Below are positions 1-12,559 of a stretch of 64,000 nucleotides of DNA, one piece after another; position 1 is the first letter of the stretch; each line of letters begins with the position of its first letter. Under the pieces are notes generated by a model that was given only the letters and a program-made list of their open reading frames with translations, ran no database searches and was not told the origin of the DNA. The position numbers and the translations under genes are program-made. Source of the stretch: Romanomermis culicivorax (lineage: Eukaryota; Nematoda; Enoplea; Mermithida; Mermithidae); assembly GCA_963922205.1 (NCBI GenBank), contig CAWUHX010000073.1:1054001-1118000 (forward strand). Direction: 5' to 3'.

Positions 1-409
1 CATTTTTGATTGATGCTTCCATGCTGCTTTAGCTGAAACTCTCATCTATGATAAATTGGGCAAACATTTTTGGTTCCATTGGAAAGAAAGAAGATGGCTT
101 TTGAGGAAGAAGGAAATCCAGCTAAGACTATTGTTAGTGTAGGTAGTGTTTTCACTGGTAACAGGGAACTGTTCTGCATTTGTATTCTGCTCTTCACCAG
201 TTTTGAACCCTTAGGAACTGTGAAAGTAGTTGTCTTCCCCACCCTTGAGAAAGCTTATGAGCCTTTGAATCTATTAGATAATAAGGAAGTTTGGGAGAGA
301 ACATGCTAAGTTAGAACATATGGGTTGCTGCTCATTTCACACATTTTTCACTCTTCTCATTTACCATTGCAATCCTGCTAAACTGCTGGCTCTCTAACTG
401 AATCAGACC

Positions 410-690
410 AAATATAAGATTTTTCCCAATGGTACATGATACATAAAAATCATCCCAAAAAATGTGTTCCCAGACCAGCTAAACAATCTTCCTTAATATA
501 TACTACAATCGTTTCTTCCTCATCTTATCATTTTACTGTAATCAACGCAGATCCTGTGACAATGCCACCATTTGCTGCTACTGACTTTATGGTTGAATGC
601 ATTATTCTCAAATTTCCTATTTTCTTGGATAAGTAGCACAGAGCAATGAAAATATTGCTCCAGTGTCAATTAGAGCTATTACCTAGACCA
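410..690 (-). pseudogene. Retropepsin remnant of copy B
   Basis: The minus strand at about 655-620 encodes LIDTGAIFSLL, the catalytic DTG motif of a retroviral-type aspartic protease. It is followed by a VAANG segment and later by a GTHFLG segment. These correspond to [16 protein letters not shown] and GTNFLG of the second retropepsin in the 41,218-48,453 ORF. Only about 335 bp separate this motif from the membrane anchor near 990. In the young element about 1.1 kb lies between them, so this copy has no room for the first retropepsin. Confidence 0.65.
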
Positions 691-989
691 TGTTATTGAC
701 ACTGATGTTAATATGCTTTGTCCTCAAACAAACATGGTCAGAATTGTTGACCACAAGCACTGAAGTTGACTGGACTTCTGTTGAAGTCCATGGACCTTCT
801 GTTCGTCTCATTTCCACCATTTGCTCACACATCAAGGTTTCCACACTGTTTTTTCTCCAATGGATTTCTCCATTCTATTATATTGTTTTTCCTTTCCTGC
901 CTAGCATTTATTCTTATTAATCTTTGCAGGCATTTCAAAAATTCTCAGGCATCTCTCTCTGATTTATCTCAATTCTCCAAGGTGAAGAA

Positions 990-2630
990 CCTCTCCTAGT
1001 AATCAGTAAATAAAATATGTATCCCAGAATTAGGGTAATGACCATCATGACTAAAACTATCAAAACCAATTGTAATAGTTCTTTAAGCAAACTGCTTCAC
1101 CCTGTACTGAAGTTTTTTTGACTTGTTGTGAGCATGTGCTCAAAAACTTTCACTGCTCCTTGAATCGTGTTTCCTAACCCCTTTCCAATTCACAAAAGGG
1201 TTTCATGAACAACAGGCAGTTCGAGTGACATGTCTAATGCATAACTCAATAAGCTTTTCAACACCATTTCTAGTTGACTCATCTTATACACAAATTGTTT
1301 TAATGATGCCAAACATGCTGGTACTTATGCCAATTGATCAAAAAAAATTGCTGGTGTTATAAATTTAAAAAATTCATTTTTTCCTTTCCAAATAAATAAA
1401 AGTAGCACTTTACTTACATGCACATGACGATATACTGTATTCCATGTACAATTCATTTCATTTTCAAACATGCTGACTGTGATAAAAACATGGCAGGGTA
1501 TGGCTGGATTTTGTCAATTCTGTGCCCCAAGGTATCACAAACATGATCCTTTTTTATCTCCACTGGCAATTACTTGAAACAAAGGCTTCCAATATTATGA
1601 TCTAAATATGTTTTTGTCACAATTATTTGGCGGCACAGCCAAAGAGTCAAGAAATCACCTGTAAATTCTACAGTGACGTTGGTCCTTTGCAGGAAAGCAC
1701 AAGCCCTGAGGGTAGCATCAATATGCAAAACCTGCAATATGATAGAGATAACGTTGTGCATGGTGACAGTTCCAAACAAATTGTCAACCTACATTTGAAA
1801 TAATCCATATGTCAAATAATTTAATTTGGGGTTTCTCGATTCAGCAAAACTTCTATTTTTGTTTAGGAGTTCCTTGTCTGATATGGGCATTGGAATAGGA
1901 CTCACAAGAAACTTCCTTCCATGGATTTTTACTACTAACCCATGGCTCATTTTGAGTGCATTCTGATTTTCTTTCTTGGACTATTGATAGGGATCCCTTA
2001 AATCTAATACTGTTTGTAGCTCATCAATGACCACATGTTTATTGCTATAAATAGATATGAATCTTCCTTTAAACTATACAGGGCACACTTTGTTCAACAT
2101 TGTCCCATTCCACAATATTCCTCCATCTTGTGAAATACATTTTCCCTGATTTGCCTTGCACCCCCCCCCCCCCTATATCTCTAAGATCAGTGATAAGGTG
2201 CTTACCATCCCATGAGGCCACATGTTCTTCTTCAATGAAAAAATTTTTAACACTTTGACAAGTTTCTGAATGTGTTAAGTTTTATCTGTTGAAGATAAGC
2301 CATTTTCTATTGAAACCAATGGTATTTTCCCATATTTTTTTATTCATTGAGCAATTTTGCACTCATTGTCATTTACAAACTCCATTATCATTGAGTCACT
2401 TAAGATACTTCTTACTTCTTAGAAACTAGTGTAAGTACAAATCGTCCTTTCTCTCATCAAGCATTTGTATGCTTTTCCCTGAACAGGAAAAGTTCTAGGT
2501 ACATAAACACTAATTTTTACTCTGAGAATCTTTTCCTCACTTTTCATTGGGGCCATACAATCATCTTTCTGAGGAACATCGAAAGCATGTCCACTCCTGC
2601 AAATACCACAAAGCGGAAATTATTTTCCAT
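990..2630 (-). pseudogene. Glycoprotein (env-like) remnant of copy B
   Basis: Fragments match the glycoprotein domain of the 41,218-48,453 ORF in the same order. The segment CRSGHAFDVPQ near 2,600-2,560 corresponds to the mature N-terminus ([11 protein letters not shown]). FIEEEHVASWDG near 2,240-2,200 corresponds to [21 protein letters not shown], in the open stretch 1,570-1,779, corresponds to [10 protein letters not shown] hydrophobic stretch LVLIVLVMMVITLILGY near 1,070-1,015 is the membrane anchor. A run of 13 C at 2,161-2,173 reads as a glycine run on this strand and lies at a frame break. Stops are frequent, so the gene is dead. Identity is inferred from co-linearity within the window. 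Confidence 0.75.
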
Positions 2631-2689
2631 CACACCTTATTTTTAATGTAAAGATATTACTAAACAGGTTGGCTTGAATATGAAAGGCC

Positions 2690-3290
2690 AATTTGTATTC
2701 TGATAGATCATACCACAAACTTTTTCTTGATTGACCTTTCATTCCATAGAAAAATGTGCTTTCATGATGGTTATAAAATTTTTTAATCATTTTCAGTCCT
2801 CCAGATAAATCAGTGAATAAACAATGAAAATTGTTTAATCTAGTAATAGAATATAACTTTGTAGAAAAAGAGGGTCATTCAACTTTATAGTAGTAAAGAT
2901 GCATCTTCCACACTCATTTTTGATAAATTCTTTTGTGCATTGACACAAAATTCTTGATCAAAGCAGTTATTCTAAAACTAACAGCAACATCAAAGTTTGT
3001 GGTTATAGGTATATCATCCATCTCTGATAACCTGATAAAAAATGTGTATACTGATTTTTGAAATCCCATTTCCAGAGTTTCCCTTACTTCTTAGGAATAA
3101 GTTTATATTATTTGACCTAATCAAAAATGTGTATTCTGATGAATCATGCCAAAACTCTTTCTCAATTGACCTTCCATATCCAGTTTTAAGAGTTACCCTC
3201 ATTCCATAGAAAAATGTGCTTTCAAAAAAGTTATTTATTTTTCCATCCTCTGGATTTATCAGTGAAGAAACAATTAAAACTGTTTGCTGG
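2690..3290. repeat. Diverged direct duplication inside copy B
   Basis: Two segments in the same orientation, about 2,690-2,840 and 3,125-3,285, resemble each other. Both contain the stretch CATTCCATAGAAAAATGTGC, are preceded by GTATTCTGAT, and are followed by a TATCAGTGAA/AATCAGTGAA block. The second copy holds a short minus-strand open frame at 3,014-3,202. No family function was recognised for the duplicated part. Confidence 0.6.
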
Positions 3291-3689
3291 TCTGTTGGAA
3301 TTTTTCAAACTATTCTGTTTGGCCTTCATCTAAAGCCACAGAAAAAATGATGGTGGCCTCAGTGCTATGATAGAATTAAAATGTGCATTCCTGATTTCAT
3401 TGGCTGCATTGGCTAAATTTAAGTTTCCCAAATTTTGAGTGATGTTTTCCAAATGTTGCTGCATAGAATTAATGAAACCTGTCATTAACCTCTGATCAAG
3501 TGGTCCTAGCTTTCATACACTTGAGATGGTATTTTGGTAATCCAGTTAGGATATCAACCATTTTAGCATTTCTACAGTATATTCTTTATCTACTTTTGTT
3601 CTATCAAGTATCACATGTACAGTATCTTAATAAGTAGTGAAGTGAAACATATTCTTTGTTCCATCAGTATGATTAGTAGTGTTTCTATG

Positions 3690-3880
3690 CTTGGGGCTTG
3701 CCCTAATTTGCGCCTGATGTTTTTCTTATCTCATTCAGCTGTAAGTTCCTGCTACTTTTTTTGCAGATAAGCCTGTGTTATGTTCTGTAAATCAGTTTGG
3801 TATTGTTCATATTATTATTCTGGTGAATAAAGTAAGTCATTTAGGACTTGCCATTAAAATTTGACTTTTGACAAGAACTG
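3690..3880 (+). repeat. 5' LTR remnant of copy A
   Basis: This segment aligns with 11,275-11,457. Shared blocks include CTAATTTGCGC, ATCTCATTCAGCTGTAA, TCTGTAAATCAGTT, GGACTTGCCATTA and TTTTGACAAGAACTG. An AATAAA signal is present in both copies (near 3,826 and 11,404). The left part of the LTR is truncated or too diverged to align. Confidence 0.7.
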
Positions 3881-4269
3881 ACCAAGAAAAGAAAGCAAGG
3901 AATTCCAAGGTCAGATCGCAGATTTTTTTTCGGACCTGGGTGTCTGAAAAGGTAGGCAAAATTTGAAGGTTGATGTAGCTTGGCGTTAGTCATTGACCAA
4001 AGAGTCTGAGACAGCTGTCAGATTGCAGGTGTCCAAGGAAGAGGACATTTAGTCAAAAGTTAGATTAAGTGGCTTTAGGGAACTTCTCACATTGTAAAGG
4101 GTTGGTTACCTGGTGGGTTAAGTTAGTCATGCAGTACTGAACACATCAGATAGATTTGAGCTTTTGTGTTCTTTTGAGTCAAGTTAAGTGATAAGTCTCA
4201 CTCAAAAATAGTACTCAGTGAACAGATTTGAGCAAGTGTATGCTCAGCTGACTAAAAGTATTTTCAGAT

Positions 4270-4790
4270 TTGTTGGAAGGCAGATACATAGGTCGAAGTA
4301 AGCTTGAGTTAAGCATTTCTAAGTTGTTACTAAATCCTTTCAGGTTAGATTTGGATAATCTGGATTCATTATCCAAAGATAGACAGTCTTCAGTTTCGGA
4401 AGAATTTCAGAACATAATTTGCCAGGCATCGCTTGAATTAAGCACCCCCAGACAGATGAAAAGTAATGTTGGAGATATGGTAGAAGAAGCAAAAGCTTTA
4501 GAACACACAGTTAAACAAGCTTTTGAGAATACTGCTGCTACTATAGCAGACAGGCTAGAGCAGTTGAGTCTGAAAGCTTAACACAGTGAAGATATTAAGA
4601 GTTTAGGGTTAAAGAATTCCCTAATGAGGTTCAATTTAATGATTGCATTCCAGCCACCAGTACCATTTTCAGGTTGATTTGGAGAATCATTGTGTGATTG
4701 GGTAAATAGATTGCAGCAGTTCATGACTCTGCAAGAAATAAGTGATTTTGACAATACTTACAAGCTTGCATTTTCGGAATCTAACCTGCT
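4270..4790 (+). pseudogene. Gag remnant of copy A
   Basis: An open stretch at 4,270-4,581 (103 aa) ends in a predicted coiled segment (VKQAFEN...ADRLEQL). It corresponds to the region just upstream of the start codon I use for the young Gag. After a stop, 4,640-4,790 encodes AFQPPVPFSG and FGESLCDWVNRLQQF. These match PPTFSGAFGES and FMSHLTRFF of the retrotransposon Gag domain at 28,463. The rest of Gag to about 5.8 kb is not readable apart from short open stretches. Gag would form the particle shell; this copy is non-functional. Confidence 0.65.
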
Positions 4791-5836
4791 TTGAAGGGCA
4801 TTGGCATCCTTCCATGAGTTATGAAAGGATTCTGGTATTCGAAACACACATGATGGGTCAGTTGCAGAGCTGAATCACAACTTTTCAGGGAGGATTTGCA
4901 GGCTGTACCATGACAGACTGCTATTTCTGTAAATATTTCAGAAAGCATTATGGAATAAACCAAACAAGAGGTTAGAGATCTGCTGACCAAAGAGTGAGAC
5001 ATGAGAAAGGTGCTGGTGTTCCCGCAGCACTGGCCATGCTACAGGGGCATGGAAGGCGCATTATTGCTATGCATGTCCCTAATGAGGCCAGACAACCAGG
5101 TTTTGCCTGGAAAAGGACAATGCTCAACCTTCTCCAGACCAAGAGTTGCAGGAAAGAAAAAGAGGCATGTTAAGTTTAATAAAACAATAAGTAGAGATAG
5201 ACAACAGCAACAACTATAGTTCAATAGACTGCAGCACCACAATAATGTTAGTCAGTTGTGCTGTGATGATGAACTGTTAGTTAAGTGAGGATCAGAAGAA
5301 AACTAAATTTCACATGAATGTTTGGTTATAGACACAGACAGTGGAAGTGAGGATGAGTTCAATGAGGTCCAACAACTCTACTCCATCACAATTGTTGGAG
5401 ACCACAAGCTCAATTAAGGGGTGCCCAACTTGCCCTTGCCCTTGAAGAGGCATTGGGACTACTCACTGATCCGGAGGAGCTGACAGAACAGTTCAACAAC
5501 ATGGAAGTTAGTTGGGCCCAGGATTGGGATAAATGAGAGTTGGGCCCAGGATGGGGATAAAACTTCTTTGAAAAATATGAGAAAGAAAGAGCAGTTGACT
5601 TGAATAATAAGCATCAACAAGAAGATTGGATGAGTAAATATTTTGCTAAAGGTAAACGTGCTTTTGATGACAATAACAGCAGGACAGTAAGTGGAGGAAT
5701 TAATTACTTACATGTAGAAAGAAGAGTGTCTGGTACATGATGGTGAGGCAGAGCAAATGGTGAGTAGCCCATCAAGCTTCATACAGAGCAAAGGAAAAGT
5801 GATGCCAGCGAGGGATCAATTAAAAGACGGAGAACA

Positions 5837-7460
5837 ATGGAAGATGTGACAGTCAAGGAAAATTCCAGCTCAGGGGAGAAAAGTGACAAGGATGAGCAAG
5901 AAAACCTAGCCTTAATGAGTAATAGGATGATACTGAATAACATATATTTACTTGTATGGACTACTATTATCCTTTTAGAGGAGGTATCATGGGCAAAGAA
6001 GCCTGAAAGATTAGAGGCAATAGTTGTAGCAATTATTGTATTTTTTAAAATAAAAAAATGCTTTGCACATCAAATCTGTTGTGTATCTAGGAGTGGTCAT
6101 GCTTTGGACATTCCTAACAGTCGAATTCAAGCCTCCTATGAAAGCAGAAATAAGACTAATTCAGATAGATGTGACTTCCAATGTTCCAGAAACTGAACCT
6201 CCGCAAGCATGAAAAACTCATTGAAATTTCTGAAGGATTTTGGAGTCAAACAAATCACATGAAGTGAACTACAAATGGTGTTTTGCAGAGGCATGTCAGG
6301 ATGCTAGGAATTCCATGATTGAGGAATGACAGATAGCCTCTTTCAATGGACACAGCAGTAGTACTGACTTTGGTGATTTTGGCAGCTGGGGCACCACTGA
6401 GGACATGCGATGGTGTAATCCTTTAAGATGCTGCTGAGTTCCAGGCTGTATGCCCAGTGGTCTACAAAGGAAAATACACGTCAACATTGAGCAACAAGCA
6501 TGTGACAGGATCCCTACCCCTACTGCCAAAGTCATTTCACAAATGCTCTGTGGACAAGCCAGGGAATAGTCATGAAAATGCAAGGGAAGAAATACAATGA
6601 AACCCCCAAACCCTATTCAATGGGACAGTCAGAAAATGTTAGTGATTATGATGCAACAAAAGTGAAACCAAACTTTTGAATACAAAATAATTGGGTTACA
6701 AAATGGTAATTTTCCGACAGACATGGATGGAACTGTGCCATCATGTATAAAGGTATATAGATTTAATATTGCAGTTTATACATGTAGAAGCAAACTTAGG
6801 TGTCAGAGCACTATTGCAGTGAAAAGATATAATAGCAGAATTCACAGGAGAAGTTTTGACAGTATGGCCCTGTTGATAAGTAAACATAAGTAAAATTTAT
6901 GACACCTAGAAAGTTTGTACTACGTAGTACAGTAGACTTGATAAAAAATAGTCCAGTGATAGGCTGCCATCATCAAGTGGCAGGAATTTTTAAGGATAAG
7001 GCAGGTTTTGAAACAAAAACAGGTACTATACATGTAGGTATGGTTTCCATAGAACTAATTTGGAAATGACAGACCAAAATTTTTCAGTGCAACAGTTCAG
7101 CAATATTGCATGATCAACTAGGAAATTTACTATTTGGGTTTTCATCATTAAAGCATTATGTACACAAAATGCAAGAAATGGAAGGGATAGTTGAAAACAT
7201 AGTGAATTATGAGGCAGATATGTAACTACTGTAACTACAGCCAGGTAGGTTGTAAGAGACACTCTCACGCATAGGCGCTGGCATAGAAAAAAGTGCCATA
7301 GACGCAGGATCAGTGCTGAACCATGTAATTAGTGCAAAGAGGCAGAATATAAGAGAATAATTGAATACTCTACTTAAGCGGCTGGTTTAATGGACTTTCA
7401 ATGCACTTATTGTAGCATTAGTTCTGTTAATCATTGGATGCCAGAACAGTCATTTCTATT
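5837..7460 (+). pseudogene. Glycoprotein remnant of copy A, upstream of pol
   Basis: The open stretch 5,837-6,196 includes an acidic segment, a hydrophobic signal-like segment and SRSGHALDIP, which matches the mature N-terminus [10 protein letters not shown] of the young glycoprotein. Further fragments follow in order: CDGVIL and YKGKYTSTLSNKHV near 6,400-6,520, AEFTGEVLTVWPC near 6,835-6,875, HDQLGN near 7,108, and a hydrophobic anchor near 7,396-7,440. Stops and indels are abundant. The retropepsin begins only about 230 bp after the anchor, which supports a glycoprotein-then-pol order without an intervening first protease. Confidence 0.75.
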
Positions 7461-7679
7461 CAGCCATAAATTTTAATCATGCACAAAGCTTATTGGAATG
7501 CATTGATAAGATTAAGCCAAATTAGAACTAGACAGGAGAGAAGAAATAGTAGATCTACATCCAATAGGAATGATGATCAAAGGGAGGTAGAATTGACAGG
7601 GTTTGCTCCCACCAGTAATGACCTAAAAAATAGTGGTGTTGTAACTCTAGTTCGTTCAACAAGATGTCTGAAAACTCCT

Positions 7680-8065
7680 CATGTGATGATAATCCTCAAT
7701 GATAACTTGAAATCTAGTGTATATTGACACAGGAGCACTTTTTTCTTTGAATGAATGATGATATCATGAGCAAGTTGCCAGGAGTGAAAATCGGCGAAAC
7801 AACATTGAAACCAATTGCAGCTAATGGTACTTGCATACCAGTCCAAGGCTGTGCCTTCCTAACAGTCAGACCTGTAACAGAGACTGTGAATGTGTACATT
7901 CAGAAGAAATTTTCAGTTGATGTCATCCTGAGCACAAATTTTTTGAATAGATTCAAAAAATTTCAATTCAATTGGGCAGATTCGACAATGATCTGGAACA
8001 AAGAAAGAATTGATTGTTATGGAATGGTATATAATACACCAATAAATAGAGGCACTGATAGATAG
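7680..8065 (+). pseudogene. Retropepsin remnant of copy A
   Basis: A segment near 7,718-7,750 encodes IDTGA followed by FFSLNE, which corresponds to [11 protein letters not shown] in the second protease of the young element. The open frame 7,751-8,065 (104 aa) continues with PIAANG and the conserved C-terminal flap block VILSTNFLNRF (young copy: [10 protein letters not shown]). Retropepsins cut the polyprotein during particle maturation. The frame is broken between the catalytic motif and the body, so the copy is inactive. Confidence 0.75.
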
Positions 8066-8305
8066 ATCTGTACAAACTGTACAAGGCAATGTGTTAGAAA
8101 GTTATAGCAATACTGCTGTGGTCATATTTGAACCTATATCATTAAACAAAGCACATTTGGCAAGAATTGTTAGTGAGGTTCATAATTATCTGATTCCTCT
8201 ACAGCTAATGAAACCCAATAATTTTGATGTAAATTTGTATAAGGGTCAAATGATTGGACACATAAAAGTGTATGATAGTCTGCATGATCAGGATGTAAAA
8301 GATAG

Positions 8306-9825
8306 ATGTTTAGTAACTTCATTAATCAGCAAGAATGGATACAACAAAATGCAAATACAGCTGGCTTTTCACTGAGAGAGAAGAGGAAGATTGTAAACCT
8401 CCTGGGTCAATATCCAGATTTATATGACGCAGATGAGAAAGACATGGGAAGAATTTATTTGGTAGAGCATAAAGTTGAAACAAGTGATAGTAGGCCAAGC
8501 AGGAAGATGCCATATCAGACATCAGCAAAAAAAAAATTGTGATAGAAGAGGTGAAAAAGATGTTAGAGAATGAAGTGATTCGACCAAGCATATCTCCATG
8601 GTCAACTAATGTAGTATTGGTCAGAAATAAAGATGGAAAACACAGAATAGGCATTGACTTTCAAGGGTTAATTGAGGTGATCAAGAAAGATGTTTATATT
8701 TTTCTTGGAATTGATGATATTCCAGATACTTTAAAAAATATGAGATACTTCATAACATTAGATCAGGCAAATGCTTATTGGTCAATTCCGATAGCAGAAG
8801 CAGATAAAGGATTTTTAGAGTTCAATTATTTACCTTTCAGACTATGTAATGCTCTCGCCTCATTCCTGAGGCTAATGGATGTACTTTTGTCAGGTTTGAA
8901 ATTGCAAACATGCTTAGTGTATCTGAATGGTATTCTTGTTTTTGTGAAGAATCACCAATGAATGCTGGAAAGATTAAAAGTGTTACTGGATCGTTTCAGT
9001 TCAGGGAATAATAAGTTAAGGTTGAGTAAATGCAAATTCAGCTGTCTAGGGACAGAATATCTTGGGTACCATATTGCAGAAAAAGGTACTTTACCTGATA
9101 GCAAAAAGTTAGAAGGTGTGTTAGAAATGGCAGCACCACATAATGTGAAGGAAACTAAATCTTTTTCGGGATTTATAGGAAACGGGATATTACATAAAAC
9201 TTATTTTGAACTGTGCGAAAATCATGTAACCCTTGATTGGTTTGCTTGAGAAAAATGTGAAGTTGGAATTTACAGCAGAGTGTCAGACAGTTTTTGAACA
9301 GCTCAAGCCCAAACTCAAAATGCCTCCACTACCTGAAACATCCTGATTTCAGTTGACAATTTGTTTTACAAATGGAAGCATCCATTGGAAGAATTGGCCA
9401 AGTTCTGTTTCAGTTAGATGATGCTAGATGATGATGGGAATGAACACCTTGTAGCTTACCCTAGTCGTGTATTGCAGTAAGCAGAATGAAATTACCCAAT
9501 GACTGAATTAGAGACATTAAGAGTGGTAGAATTTGTAAAATATTTTAGACCATATTTTTATGAACACAGATTGATACTGGAAACTGATCACACAGCAGTG
9601 GAAGCTGTATTGCAGAAGGCTAACCCATCTCTGAGAATGGCTAGGTGGGGCTTAGCACTGGCAGGATATAAGCTAGTTATAAACCCAAGGAAAGGCAATC
9701 AAAATCAAAATGCTGACTGTTTATCAGGATTGTCCAATACTAAGGCAAAAGTATCTTTTGATATTCAGGAAAATTGTGTAGCTGACAGAAAAGTTACAGT
9801 AATAATGGCAGAAGAAGAAACATGA
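8306..9825 (+). pseudogene. Reverse transcriptase and RNase H remnant of copy A
   Basis: Four open pieces (8,306-8,542; 8,539-8,961; 8,962-9,249; 9,499-9,825) cover the RT and RNase H domains in order. [17 protein letters not shown] and FNYLPF are conserved. The catalytic YLDD box of the family has become YLNG (near 8,920), removing both metal-binding aspartates. A second break at 8,959 and damage at 9,240-9,500 separate palm, thumb and RNase H. The RNase H part keeps TELETL and ETDHTAVEA. The copy cannot encode active polymerase. Confidence 0.85.
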
Positions 9826-11091
9826 TAGAGCTAAAGAGCTTACAAAGGTTAGATGAGAAACTTCAAGCAATTATTTTAAATTTGAATGATGAAAATTCTA
9901 GGGATGCAGAGGACTTTGCCATAGAAGAAGGGATATTATGTAAATTTTGTGATGGGATTAGGAAAATTTATATAGCAGCATGCTTGGTCTTGCTAATATT
10001 GCAATCTTATCATGATGATCCTCAAGGAGGGCATTACAGTGCTAGAAAAACCCTAGAAAATATTAGCAATAAATAATATTGGTCAGAAATGAGGAAAGAT
10101 ATTTTGAACTTTTGTAATGAATGTAAGTTATATCAGACAAATAAGGCATCTAGGAAGAAGATAATGACACAGTGTAAACCCATAAGGGATTCATGGCCTT
10201 TTGAGAGAATTGGAGTAGATTGTATGGGACCACTCCCATTGACTGAAAGAGGAAACAGATTCATTGTGGTATTTGTCGATTATTTTATAATGTATGTGGT
10301 AGCCTTCGCCACAGAAAATATAACAGCACAGATGACAGCAGAGCTGTTTATTAATGAAATTGTGTGTAGGCATGGATTTCCTAAAATATTTCAGTCAGAC
10401 AGAGGGTCAGATTTTGTGTCAAGTCTGATGAAAAAAATAACAGAGCTATGTAAACACTAGAAAGTTGCATACTGCAGCTAATCACCCAATGGAAAATGGT
10501 GGGGTTGAAAGAGTGAACCAAACTCAGATGGTCAAAATTTAAAAGTATGTCAACAGTGATCAGTTGGACTGGGACATACATGTTACCTTTGCATAGTTTT
10601 CAGCCAACACACATGTGAATGAAACCATTAGTTATACTCTATTTGAGTTGATTTTTTGCAGATTTCCAGCTCTACCTATAAATGCAGCTTTGAATTATAG
10701 TCCACCACCATATGTGGTAGACATATTGGACTATAAGCACCAGGTAAAGAAACATTTTACAGAAGCACTGAATATGGTTCAGAGGCAAATTGAAGGTTCA
10801 TGAGATAGATATATGGTTCAGTATGATAGAAAGACAATTAATGCCAAATACCAAATAGGAGATTGGGAGTCATAAGTTGTAAGAAAAGGATTAATATAGA
10901 AGCTGATGCCTCTATACCAGAGACCATACAAAGTAGTCAAAATTGTCAGTCCCAATATTGTAAAGGAATTGGTCAATGATCCATCAGTGACAAAAGTGGT
11001 TCACACCAATCGAACAAATATCGAAAATCATAAACTGGTGATGAAAGTCACAATGAGCAAGGCAATAATGAGCCATCAAGGCTCAAAGTGA
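9822..11091 (+). pseudogene. Integrase remnant of copy A
   Basis: Pieces at 9,822-10,076, 10,089-10,460, 10,615-10,803 and 10,906-11,091 cover the zinc-binding region, catalytic core and C-terminal tail. The H2C2 finger shows HYSARKTL and CNECKLYQTNK. The core shows GVDCMGPLP, QSDRGSDFVSS and, after a frame break near 10,460, an HPMENGGVERVNQ-like segment that supplies the third acidic residue. The tail keeps VVHTNR, corresponding to TVHVNQ in the young copy. Several stops make it a pseudogene. Confidence 0.8.
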
Positions 11092-11192
11092 TACATGGAA
11101 TTGATCCTAATGTTGAACAATCAGATGATGAGAACAATTTGCCAAACAAGACATTTGACCTTAAAGGTTGGCATGTTAAGAGGAGCCCTGTT

Positions 11193-11457
11193 GACTTATA
11201 ATATTTATGTACTATGTACTTTGTTTAGGTATTACTTGATTTGGTATTTTTGTAACCCAGTATTATCAGCAGTGGCTTGGCCTAATTTGCGCTTGATGTG
11301 TTTGTTATCTCATTCAGCTGTAAAGTCATGCTACTTTTTTGTATATAAGCCTGAGTTAAGTTCTGTAAATCAGTTGGTATTGTTTATCTTATTATTCTGG
11401 TCAATAAAAAAAGTTGTTCAGGACTTGCCATTAGAATTTGTCTTTTGACAAGAACTG
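11193..11457 (+). repeat. 3' LTR remnant of copy A
   Basis: The segment begins with TGTTGAC directly after AAGAGGAGCCC, a short purine-rich tract of the kind that primes plus-strand synthesis. It contains a TATATAA-like box near 11,340 and AATAAA at 11,404. The right portion aligns with 3,690-3,880. The exact right end is uncertain because similarity runs through a GACAAGAACTG block. Confidence 0.7.
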
Positions 11458-12555
11458 GAGTCACAATTAGAACTTGGGCCGTGACAATACATTACATAGT
11501 GCATCATTTAAGGTCCATTGAAAATTAGTGGGCATTTATGTTTGGAATGTTCTTTTTTTTTAAATTACTTTATTTTTGGCCTGGTTAGTAATTTCTTATA
11601 CTGATCTGATAAGGATAGATTCTTGAATCTGGAAAATTATTGACTTCTGAATTTTGATGTTTTTAGTCACTATTCACAATAGGTTTAAAAAAAAATTTTC
11701 CGGCTGTATAAAAAATAACACATTTGAGGTAGTTTGGCGCAATGTGATGTTTTTCGTAATTTTGCACATGAGCAAACTCTTAGCAAAATAAAAAAAGTGA
11801 AATTTTTTAAAAAATTGATGATAGTGTAAAATTTTAGCAGTATGTATGAAAAATGTGACTAATTCAATGTGACTTCTACAGGAATAGTCATATAGTAAGA
11901 AAAATACAGTAGTAGTGACTTGGCTCTTACTACTGAATGAAATATAAGTAATGTGATTTGATGATTATGATTTTTTAGGATCAATCCTGCCAATTACTTT
12001 TTTGAAATGAAATTTATTCTAAATGAAAAATCTTGACTGTGCAAGCTTGATATCAGCCAGATGATACAAATGCGTGGTATCTGATGGGAGCTGATGTGAA
12101 CATGAAAGTATACCTGACTGTGCACATTCATGAAAAATGTGAACAGGTTTTGTAGAAAAAAAGTGGCTGTGAACTAGGGTAGAAAATGCTAATGTAGCAA
12201 CAGAAATACACACAAACTATAAAAAATGAAAGAGTGAAACTTATACTAAAAATCCTCAATTTTGCCAGCTTCACAAACTTGTCTGGTGGGGGCAAACCTT
12301 TTGATCTGTGCCTGAAACAGCCATAAAAATTTCCGAAAATAAATTATCAGAATGAAAAATTGTGAAAAAGGGGTAAGTAATTTTTAACACATTAAAACAC
12401 AAATAAAACGAATGCAACATAAAACAAAATTTAAATAAAACACAAGCATAGAAGGATAAAAATGAATTACGATGTACAGTAAAATTCGGGTGTTCACATA
12501 ACAAAGGGCATTACGTGATTAGTTGAAGCTATTTGTACACACAAATCTGGCTTAC
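11458..12555. other. AT-rich stretch, no gene recognised
   Basis: Only short open frames without family resemblance or coding character are present. No LTR, tRNA or terminal repeat was seen. Confidence 0.5.
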
Positions 12556-12559
12556 TAGT

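Larger units (their letters stand above)
1..3640 (-). mobile_element. Decayed Ty3/gypsy copy B (glycoprotein and protease remnants)
   Basis: Minus-strand translation gives fragments co-linear with the young element at 23,275-50,418. In transcription order these are a glycoprotein start near 2,625, a transmembrane segment near 1,070-990, and a retropepsin near 655-410. Stops and frame changes occur throughout. The copy continues past the left edge, so its reverse transcriptase is not visible, and no LTR of its own could be delimited. About 1 kb upstream of the glycoprotein (2,640-3,640) is not assignable to a known part of the family. The copy lies head to head with copy A, meeting it near 3.64 kb. 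Confidence 0.75.
3640..11457 (+). mobile_element. Decayed Ty3/gypsy copy A with LTR remnants
   Basis: This plus-strand copy is co-linear with the young element at 23,275-50,418. The order is LTR, Gag, glycoprotein, a single retropepsin, reverse transcriptase, RNase H, zinc-binding plus integrase core, integrase tail, LTR. It is much more AT-rich than the young copy and broken by many stops and frameshifts. Its LTRs are short (about 0.2-0.27 kb recognisable) and unlike the 1,447-bp LTRs of the young element, so it represents a different subfamily. The glycoprotein lies between Gag and protease here as well, showing that this order is inherited. No target-site duplication could be recognised. 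Confidence 0.85.
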
